Part shown: positions 55,187 through 64,000 of the stretch, piece by piece
How positions within the stretch are numbered: the first letter of the stretch is position 1
Layout: the number at the start of each line of letters is the position of its first letter
Source of the DNA: Bolinopsis microptera
Taxonomy: Eukaryota > Ctenophora > Tentaculata > Lobata > Bolinopsidae
Length of the DNA stretch: 64,000 nucleotides
Assembly: GCF_026151205.1 (NCBI RefSeq)
Contig: NC_087073.1
Span: 4,237,001-4,301,000, forward strand
Direction: 5' to 3'
Translations under genes and position numbers: made by a program
Notes under the pieces: model-generated
The model's input: only the letters and a program-made list of their open reading frames with translations
What the model was told of the DNA's origin: nothing
Database searches by the model: none

Positions 55187-55690
55187 TTCATCTCCAACTT
55201 TCTGCACAATGTACTGGAATGTTTTGAAGGAAAAGAAAGAACAAAAAAAAGTGATATATATATAAATAAAATCAGCGATTTAATGTTAGCCTTAGGAGGG
55301 TAACTTTAATTCCCTGGTTTCTAAAATCAGCTTTAAAAAAAAAATAATAAAGTATGTAACGTCGATACCAAACCGATTATTGAGCGATAATAACTGAGTA
55401 GTTGATTCCTGGGGTGCGGAGTCATTCAGATGTTCCAGTTTTCGAATGTGGTTCTTGTTCAGTTCTTGACCAAAAGTGTCTAATGAAGTAAGTCAGACAA
55501 GCAAACTCTTCCTTAAATGCTGATATAAGTCGTCTCAATCCCAGAAATTATGAATGATGACCCAGTGTAAAAGTGCAGAAATCGGCCGAAAATAACAAAT
55601 ACTAAAAACAGTTAAAAAGTGACAGGATTCAAACACAAGGAAAATTAAAAACTTAGAGCGTAATAAGGAATATCTCCAAACGGAGTTTTC

Positions 55691-58102
55691 TGAGAGGGTG
55701 AGAGGTTCTTTAATTAGAGCTAATGATTAAATGAGACACACTAAAGGTACTAAATTAACCGGACTGCTAGCAAGGAATCGAGAATAACTGTAGATTGGAA
55801 TAAAAATAAAAGCGGAATAAATTTTAAGATAATGAAACAGAAACTGAAAGCTAAAATATATACCGTTCTAGAATGCCTCCGCAAACTATTGCTCCTTTGT
55901 AATGCACGTGTTAGTAAGTGTAGTAAAAAGATAAAAATAATAAAGCTATAAAAATGAACGGAGCGGTGAAAATCTGAGAGGGTGAGAGGTTCTTTAATTA
56001 GAGCTAATGATTAAATGAGACACACTAAAGGTACTAAATTAACCGGACTGCTAGCAAGGAATCGAGAATAACTGTAGATTGGAATAAAAATAAAAGCGGA
56101 ATAAATTTTAAGATAATGAAACAGAAACTGAAAGCTAAAATATATACCGTTCTAGAATGCCTCCGCAAACTATTGCTCCTTTGTAATGCACGTGTTAGTA
56201 AGTGTAGTAAAAAGATAAAAATAATAAAGCTATAAAAATGAACGGAGCGGTGAAAATCTGAGAGGGTGAGAGGTTCTTTAATTAGAGCTAATGATTAAAT
56301 GAGACACACTAAAGGTACTAAATTAACCGGACTGCTAGCAAGGAATCGAGAATAACTGTAGATTGGAATAAAAATAAAAGCGGAATAAATCTTAAGATAA
56401 TGAAACAGAAACTGAAAGCTAAAATATATACCGTTCTAGAATGCCTCCGCAAACTATTGCTCCTTTGTAATGCACGTGTTAGTAAGTGTAGTAAAAAGAT
56501 AAAAATAATAAAGCTATAAAAATGAACGGAGCGGTGAAAATCTGAGAGGGTGAGAGGTTCTTTAATTAGAGCTAATGATTAAATGAGACACACTAAAGGT
56601 ACTAAATTAACCGGACTGCTAGCAAGGAATCGAGAATAACTGTAGATTGGAATAAAAATAAAAGCGGAATAAATTTTAAGATAATGAAACAGAAACTGAA
56701 AGCTAAAATATATACCGTTCTAGAATGCCTCCGCAAACTATTGCTCCTTTGTAATGCACGTGTTAGTAAGTGTAGTAAAAAGATAAAAATAATAAAGCTA
56801 TAAAAATGAACGGAGCGGTGAAAATCTGAGAGGGTGAGAGGTTCTTTAATTAGAGCTAATGATTAAATGAGACACACTAAAGGTACTAAATTAACCGGAC
56901 TGCTAGCAAGGAATCGAGAATAACTGTAGATTGGAATAAAAATAAAAGCGGAATAAATTTTAAGATAATGAAACAGAAACTGAAAGCTAAAATATATACC
57001 GTTCTAGAATGCCTCCGCAAACTATTGCTCCTTTGTAATGCACGTGTTAGTAAGTGTAGTAAAAAGATAAAAATAATAAAGCTATAAAAATGAACGGAGC
57101 GGTGAAAATCTGAGAGGGTGAGAGGTTCTTTAATTAGAGCTAATGATTAAATGAGACACACTAAAGGTACTAAATTAACCGGACTGCTAGCAAGGAATCG
57201 AGAATAACTGTAGATTGGAATAAAAATAAAAGCGGAATAAATTTTAAGATAATGAAACAGAAACTGAAAGCTAAAATATATACCGTTCTAGAATGCCTCC
57301 GCAAACTATTGCTCCTTTGTAATGCACGTGTTAGTAAGTGTAGTAAAAAGATAAAAATAATAAAGCTATAAAAATGAACGGAGCGGTGAAAATCTGAGAG
57401 GGTGAGAGGTTCTTTAATTAGAGCTAATGATTAAATGAGACACACTAAAGGTACTAAATTAACCGGACTGCTAGCAAGGAATCGAGAATAACTGTAGATT
57501 GGAATAAAAATAAAAGCGGAATAAATTTTAAGATAATGAAACAGAAACTGAAAGCTAAAATATATACCGTTCTAGAATGCCTCCGCAAACTATTGCTCCT
57601 TTGTAATGCACGTGTTAGTAAGTGTAGTAAAAAGATAAAAATAATAAAGCTATAAAAATGAACGGAGCGGTGAAAATCTGAGAGGGTGAGAGGTTCTTTA
57701 ATTAGAGCTAATGATTAAATGAGACACACTAAAGGTACTAAATTAACCGGACTGCTAGCAAGGAATCGAGAATAACTGTAGATTGGAATAAAAATAAAAG
57801 CGGAATAAATTTTAAGATAATGAAACAGAAACTGAAAGCTAAAATATATACCGTTCTAGAATGCCTCCGCAAACTATTGCTCCTTTGTAATGCACGTGTT
57901 AGTAAGTGTAGTAAAAAGATAAAAATAATAAAGCTATAAAAATGAACGGAGCGGTGAAAATCTGAGAGGGTGAGAGGTTCTTTAATTAGAGCTAATGATT
58001 AAATGAGACACACTAAAGGTACTAAATTAACCGGACTGCTAGCAAGGAATCGAGAATAACTGTAGATTGGAATAAAAATAAAAGCGGAATAAATTTTAAG
58101 AT
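55691..58102. repeat. 284-bp tandem array, 8.5 copies
   Basis: Copies start at 55691, 55975, 56259, 56543, 56827, 57111, 57395, 57679 and 57963 at exactly 284-bp spacing. I see only one base difference (a C for T near 56391). The last copy stops after 140 bp. No frame is open. Such homogeneity means recent amplification or gene conversion. Copy number in the assembly may be unreliable. Confidence 0.95.
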
Positions 58103-58104
58103 CG

Positions 58105-58230
58105 CTGATCAACTTTAGGTATAGATTGTTCACAAAAAGTTAAAACAGAATCTCAACCAGAGTTGCCAGTCGATCTTCGTTCAACTCCATCAAAGCACTG
58201 TAGTTTAGTTCTGATGGGTCTGATATCTTG
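58105..58230 (-). pseudogene. Decayed coiled-coil ORF (LINE ORF1-like), 5' part
   Basis: The minus strand reads ALMELNEDRLATLVEILF, a stop, then FCEQSIPKVDQ running into the target duplication and on to 54801. It belongs to the same relic as 54340-54801. It lies 180 bp upstream of the gelsolin-like start, on the other strand. Confidence 0.45.
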
Positions 58231-58408
58231 ACCGACTGTACAGAATAATTCGTAACATGATATTTAAACATACACTCCAATTACTTTTTAAATAGTAGTG
58301 TTGAAAATATTACAACTGAATGATGATTAAAATGAATTTGCTATTAAGATATGCAATAGATTCTGTTTTTGATCTCCTAATTAAACAAGGTAGGAAGGAA
58401 GAATCAAG

Positions 58409-59949
58409 ATGCCTGTTGTACAAGATCCAGTTCTTCGAGAAGCCGGAATAAAGGCTGGTATCATGATTTGGAGAGTAGAGGTTTGAATTTAATTTCATCA
58501 ACTTTACATTTGATCATTAATTAATCTTATAATTCTTACTATTCATTAATCTATTATCTATTAATCTACTGATATAATTGATGATGCCCATGTCCTTGGT
58601 CATGAGCAAAATGTAAATGAAAACTCTTGTCCAGTGCTACGATTATGCATTTTATACACTTGCACAGAATATAATACATATATTCATCAGAACTTACAGC
58701 TAGCCCCAGCTCAGCAGGAAGCCTATGGTGGTGTATTTTACAAAGGGGATTCCTACCTCATTTTAAAGGTGAGCAATTTCTCATTAATATTCATAGACTT
58801 CAAGTTTATGCTTTCGTGTGAAGAAAAAGATAATTTATGCTCGCAAGTCACAGTTAAAGTTTTAAATTATCGAACATTCAAAGTTTTAAGCAAAAGAGAG
58901 ACTTAAGAATAACATGTATAAATTGTATAATGATGTATATTTAACTATATTAATTCTGTATTCTAAGAGATTACCAGAATTTTGACGTTAATTAAACCGT
59001 TATTACCAGACTGTCAAGCAGCCTCGCACAAAGTACGACATACACTTCTGGCTTGGATCACAAACTTCTAATGTAAGTGAAAAAGCATAACTTCAACATA
59101 TTTCTAATAAAATTTACCGAGTTAACGAACACCGATATTTGGTTTAAACTTTCACTACAGATTCTGATGATTACACGTCTTATCGGTCAGGTTCGCCTCA
59201 GAATATCTACAAAATCGTTGTTCTAACACCTTCTAAAATATCTGGGTAACATGTTTGCATGACAAATAAAATGTAAAACTTTCTCATAAATGTAAATTAT
59301 GATGCTCCTCACTTTTGAGCCCCCTTCTCACTGTTCGTTGTGACGTATGTGAATTGTGACTGTACTACTCATCCAGATTTCACTGACTATTTGACTAGTT
59401 TACCTATCGAAAAATTATGTTTTTAAGTGTTTGATGCATCGGAACACAGAGCAGATCGAATTGATTATCTGAACGAATATTTGCTAACCACCGGCATCTT
59501 TATTTGTGGTGTAAAATGTTGGATGCTTTATCGATCATATTTAAACATTCCTCGCGTATTTGTGTTGGACTATCTTTCTCTGAAGGCCAGATGTAACCGT
59601 ACCCGACCTACAGGATGAGGCAGGTATAGCAGCTATCAAAGCAGTAGAGTTGGACGACATGTTAGGAGGAGCTCCTGTTCAACATAGGGAGGTTCAGGGC
59701 AACGAGTCCGCTAACTTCCGCGCTTATTTCAAAACTCTCAGGTGTGGCTTTTGTTTAAATGGTGACCAGCCGATTTCATTAGTTAATTATTTAATAGTAT
59801 AAGTACCATATTGTTTGTTATCAGATTCACGGTATTTATCAGAGATCCTCAATCCTCATACACCTCCTTACACCATCAGGTACAAAGACGGTGGAGTTGG
59901 GTCCGGCTTCAAGAAAGTGACGGACGTCTTCAAAAACAGACTTTACCAG
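58409..59949 (+). CDS. Gelsolin-like exons 1-5: repeat G1
   Basis: Residues seen: [84 protein letters not shown] and [17 protein letters not shown]. These match the G1 core strands, the W-V-E entry, the HFWLG strand, the long actin-binding helix and the basic phosphoinositide-binding segment after it. The acceptor for exon 2 is set at ATTCATCAG, not the later TTACAG, because NLQ completes the G1 strand. Confidence 0.92.
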
Positions 59950-62900
59950 GTACAGCTCACACTAGAATAATAGATTTTTGGGGGGCATCTCAAATTCCCA
60001 GCATGATAATACTCGTGAATTTGCCAGTGCCTCATTTTGACTTCTCGCTGTAAGTTGCCAATGTTTTAATAAAATGCCCAGGTAAAAGGAAGGCGCAGAG
60101 TCCGAGTTACGGAGGTGCCCTGTTTGATAGATAGTGTTAACAGTGGCGATGTCTTTATCCTGGACACTAAACAGATTGTATATCTCTTTTACGGAAGCGA
60201 GAGCAACAAGATTGAGAGACAGAAGGTGAGGATATTATCTTTTAGATTTTTAACTTGGCTACAAAACGAGCTCTATGAACTGATTTAATTTTGTGTGAGT
60301 AATATGAACATGTTTATCCAATATCCATGTATGAACTTACACTATAACATTTCGTGGCCGTGTGCTTATGCAGTGATATGTAAACTACATACAATTATTG
60401 ATACGTAAAACAAACTACAGATATTATGTTTTCGAGCAGTTACTAGTAATATTTGTATCAGGGAATTGAAGTAGCTAACCAAATAAGGGACGTGGAACAC
60501 CAGGGAACATCACAAGTCTTTGTTCTGGGTGAGTTTTGAAACTTCTTGAGACCTGAATATTTGATTGATATCATATCATTACCGTACTTAATATTCATAC
60601 CGGCTGAGATGATTTCCCCCAGATCCTGGTAAATAACCTCACATGTATTGGGAGTAATGAATGTGAACTAAGTTAGGCCCAAAAGTTAAAACTGAGAAGT
60701 TAGGGTATTTTAGCTAGATGTATGATTGTGGAGAGGCTCGAAGTAATGTAAAAAAGCGACAAATCTGGAGCCATTCACTGCGCTTGCTGAAGCCCAGTGG
60801 ATAAATGATAATATACATCACTCATGCGTCATTATTCAAAACTAGTTCTATATGCTTATATGTTATAATTATGTTTTTATGGATACATATGACCTTTGTT
60901 ATTTTTTAGTGCTTGCTTTTTATAAGCGGATTTCATAAATTTTGAAAACCCCGTACGGCAAAAATCTATTTATTTGTGGATGTTATCTAAAAAGCTAAAA
61001 GCATTATATCCTTGTCAAATGTCCGATCAACTGATTACTGAACACGATAAGATCCTTACATCAAGTTAATCATGACCGTCTGAATACAGTTATTTAAATA
61101 ACGTTATATTAATGCTTTTCATACAAAGTTATGTAACAAAGTCTTCATTTTATGTATAATATATAAGTATGTTAATTAAAAAAACATATCTCAACTTCAG
61201 ATCAGAACGATAAGACGGTGCTTAGAGCAGAAGGCAGGAAGTTCTTCACAGTGCTGGGAGCGAACCCTGAGTACATAAACCACATAAAGTCAGCCACTGA
61301 GGGGGGACAAGACTCTCTGGTTGCTCAGAGCACCTTTATGAACCTCATCAGGTGAAGATATTTTGTAACTCGTCAGGTTTACATGCTTTTCGTGCGTTGT
61401 AACAGAGTAAGGTATGTGAAAATAACAAACGCTTATATTCACATACCTTACTTTGTAATAGATTATATTATATACAATGTATATGATTATATATTCGCAT
61501 ACCTTTTATTTTACCCGTCTCTTCAATATTAAATCTCTGATCCTTTCTAATGATGGGTTGGCGCAAACATGCGATCTCAACGTTTTAAGATACCCGGACA
61601 AAATATCTGTCGTTCGACTCCACTAAGATATCAGCGCAAGTTCGAATCCATTTCTCCATTCTGTGGTCGTTAGATAAATTTGATCACTGAAATAACTGCT
61701 ATATTATCTCTCGCTTTAAAAGTTGTACTTATTTTGCGATCTCTGTAACAAAAAGCCGGCCCTGGATTTAGCTTTGTTCTGCCGCTGTTCCTCAACTACA
61801 TTATACATTCTTTACATCTCCAGATAGTAGTCATTACCCCTCATGCAGGCCCTGACAGGGTTATTGTCTTGCTGCTAAAGACTAACTGTTAGAAGGGGCC
61901 CCCTTTAAAAATTCATATATAATTAACATTTCATCGGTGATTCACCGGTTGTAAACCGGCCCAACGTATCTTCACCTCTTAAGATGTGTCACGTGTCACG
62001 ATTGCCATCTAGCTAGATATAAAGATGTAGGATATAATACAGATATAAAGATAAAGGTGCAGCTGAGATAAATGTTTTAGGCAGCTGCTTACCAAGTTAC
62101 ATCGAATCTCCACCAAAGCTATCTAGATTCTAGATGTTTCAACTTCAAGTGATCTAAGTGTCCATTAATTATGTAACGACTACCCACCCCAGACAGACAA
62201 ATGACAACTCTACTACTCTACTTATAATACAACTACTATACCCCCATTTAATCACGTGTTTGATCACGTGAGTTTGATTTATTAACCACTCCTCCTCTCT
62301 CAGAGTATCCGACGCAAGTGGGAGGATGCTGATGGAGCTAGCTGGCAGAGCCCCCCTAAATCAGGACATGTTAGTGGATCAGGACAGCTATATCCTGGAC
62401 CATGGTGGCAACAAGATCTTCGTGTGGCACGGCAAGGGCAGCACTCGGGAGGAGAGGAAATCTAGCATGATCTACGCCTCGGTTAGAACAGCTCTCAAGA
62501 TTACATCAACGCTTATGAAATATTGTACTCGTGCCAGAACGTTTAGTCTCATGAATATTACATGGTCCCTGTTGGACAGCTTAGTTAGCACCAATGTTAT
62601 AGTAGAGAGCCGGTTCCACACAGGACTATTATAATACCTGACCTCGTTATCACAGCACGTCCCTCCTTATCACATTAATATCCGGGACAGATAGTTCGTG
62701 AGCGTCGTGGCCAGTACAAGAGTCTTAGAGTCCACTATAAGAGATTCCAGATATATTCGGGTATATACTATATAGCTTTGTAACAGGGCTGCATGGTGCA
62801 TTCAATGTGTGAGAGAGAGAGAGAGAGAGGGGGGATGCATGTAGAATTTGTAGATTGTTGAGTGGGCTGCAAGAAGAGAGCAGAGAGTGTACTGTGTAAT

Positions 62901-63606
62901 GGCCGGTGAAATGTAGATTGGTCCCGGTGCAGGAATGTGGTCATTGTTCTTGGACCAGTGGATGGTGTTGGTATGTGGCCCTATTCTTGTAAAGGCCCCT
63001 CTGTGGTTCGTCTCCTGGTCTCCGGTAGCTGGAGTAGACGACGATCAGATGTAACGTTAACAATACAGTAAAAATCCATAATCAGCAGATCTGGAAACTG
63101 GAGAACCATTTTCCCTGACACATGACAAAGATTCCCAAGATTAGTCAATTAGCTTTAAAACTTGACCAATCAACACCCAGAGTTGCTGTTGTCACGTGTC
63201 ACCCCCACTACTCAGCTTGGTATAGATCCATTATATAGCGCTTAGTATCAAAATGTGTGAGTTACAGGAAGTTTGCTAATAGCACTGTTAACTTCAGAAA
63301 ACAGAAGTAGATGCGAAATAATGTGCAATAAATAGATATCTACATACGTTCGCAAAAGCAATAATAACTTCAATGCCTGATATATTTAGAAAAAACTCAA
63401 CAAACTCGCTAAACAGTTGGATCAATATTTACCCCGGTTTAATCGTATCTTCTTACTCAGGAGTACATGATAGAGAAAGGTTACCCAGCAGACACCATGG
63501 TGACATCTTGTTACCAGTACGCTGAACCAGTCGAGTTTAGACAGTGTTTCCTAGGTATTTGGAAGGAGAGAGTATTTGCCAACCATGAGACTGGACCTGA
63601 AAAGAG
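58409..63606 (+). CDS. Gelsolin/villin-family actin-binding protein, first ten exons (partial)
   Basis: Exons: 58409-58480, 58691-58768, 59010-59072, 59614-59741, 59880-59949, 60082-60225, 60462-60528, 61201-61351, 62304-62481, 63461-63606. All phases agree. The start [17 protein letters not shown] lacks a signal peptide, so the protein is cytosolic. Three gelsolin repeats (G1-G3) are complete. The last exon ends in phase 2 before GTTAGT, so at least one more exon lies beyond the window. Family members sever, cap and sometimes bundle actin filaments under Ca2+ and phosphoinositide control. The number of repeats downstream decides between a three-repeat severin type and six-repeat gelsolin or villin. 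Confidence 0.93.
60082..61351 (+). CDS. Gelsolin-like exons 6-8: repeat G2
   Basis: [60 protein letters not shown] and [20 protein letters not shown] match G2, with the basic GRRRVRV strand that binds filament sides in gelsolin and the GD-FILD strand. The conserved Trp of the WxG strand is Phe-Tyr-Gly here. Junction phases 0, 0, 1 and 2 are consistent. Confidence 0.92.
62304..63606 (+). CDS. Gelsolin-like exons 9-10: repeat G3
   Basis: [52 protein letters not shown] joined to [20 protein letters not shown] and [14 protein letters not shown]. The splice at 62481 restores the usual helix [17 protein letters not shown], so the frame reading past 62482 is intronic. The exon ends at 63606 before GTTAGT. 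Confidence 0.92.
62811..62832. repeat. (GA)n microsatellite
   Basis: About nine GA units followed by a G run in the last seen gelsolin intron. Confidence 0.9.
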
Positions 63607-64000
63607 GTTAGTTTTGTGTTAGAGAAGAAAAGTTATTTTCTTTGGGATATTTTAACATAGATTGTAAGCACCAGCTGACACAATATTCAGACAGTCGCTT
63701 AATCTTATGAATAAACATTAAACATTTAGAGCAATGATAAATCTTAGATTATATTTCTCAGTCTAGGCTTGACACTCGATTGTCGAAATAATATCACTAA
63801 GTACAGTTTTAAATTGCTTCTTTGTGGCCAGAGCCATAGTTCCAAAACAAATATCAACTGCTGCCTGGAATGTCTATATTCTTTGAAGGTGTAACACTAA
63901 GAATTATGTCTACAGTCATATTATTCGCATGATGGAATGATTAAATGGGCACTATCCGTCGCGGAGTCGAGTCCGCGGCGGAGCCGCCGGACTTCGAGCG
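63607..64000. other. Intron start and window end with GC palindrome
   Basis: No further exon recognised. The last ~50 bp turn abruptly CpG-rich and partly palindromic (GTCCGCGGCGGAGCCGCCGG), similar in style to the GC hairpins at 52.2 kb, and run off the window. Confidence 0.6.

Larger units (their letters stand above)
54802..58104 (-). mobile_element. Retroposon with 284-bp 5' monomers (12-bp TSD)
   Basis: Flanked by an exact 12-bp repeat CTGATCAACTTT (54790-54801 and 58105-58116). On the minus strand its 3' end has an AAAC tail (five units, 54802-54821), the mark of a retroposed copy. The 5' end is 8.5 monomers of 284 bp with the outermost truncated, plus two untemplated bases (CG) before the duplication. 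The body (54822-55690) has no ORF of note, so it is non-autonomous. Removing it restores the reading frame of the host ORF1-like relic. The layout resembles mouse L1 promoter monomers, but the sequence is not recognised. Confidence 0.7.

Noticed and set aside
62482-62634. Read-through of gelsolin exon 9
   Set aside because: The sequence after 62481 does not fit G3, whereas splicing to 63461 restores the G3 helix.

Overview
This is animal nuclear DNA with low GC: intron-rich genes with GT-AG junctions, symmetric phase-1 extracellular exons, Penelope-like and LINE retroelements, TIR elements and many minisatellites. Nothing prokaryotic is present. The protein set (a BCR/ABR-type DH-PH-C2-RhoGAP protein, a gelsolin/villin protein, a secreted Sushi plus cysteine-rich-repeat protein) fits a divergent or early-branching metazoan such as a ctenophore, cnidarian or sponge. 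I cannot settle the phylum from the sequence.

Layout. 1-12 kb is a transposon nest. A TIR element (E1, 1873-4348) sits in an older small TIR element. Its right 831 bp are duplicated in tandem, and a second copy of the same family (E2, 4450-9559, reversed) is inserted in that duplicate with an 8-bp target duplication. E2 itself carries a Penelope-like insertion with a 12-bp target duplication, for which E1 is the empty site. 12.6-15 kb holds LINE remains, including an open 5'-truncated reverse transcriptase. 15.7-18.5 kb is a secreted modular gene (+) with a broken tandem exon duplication. 18.6-21 kb is a ~370-bp tandem repeat split by a LINE fragment.

22.5-50.9 kb is one minus-strand gene of about 24 exons and roughly 1,290 codons, with the BCR layout: N-terminal coiled coil, Ser-rich linker, DH, PH, C2, RhoGAP, Ser-rich tail. 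Splice phases agree at all junctions but one. A 15.5-kb intron (34200-49705) holds six minisatellites, a hAT-like MITE with 8-bp target duplication, a 942-bp tandem duplication with CACGTG boxes, and two small antisense ORFs of uncertain status.

51-58 kb is intergenic: a tRNA-derived SINE-like piece, a CpG-rich foldback cluster, and a decayed coiled-coil frame (possibly LINE ORF1) interrupted by a retroposon whose 5' part is 8.5 near-identical 284-bp monomers. 58.4-63.6 kb holds the first ten exons of a gelsolin/villin-family gene (+), covering gelsolin repeats G1-G3 and running off the window.

The three host genes have no obvious joint pathway beyond the general link that BCR-type proteins act on Rho-family GTPases and gelsolins act on actin. 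Most of the window is repetitive DNA, and its nested insertions can be read in order from their target-site duplications.
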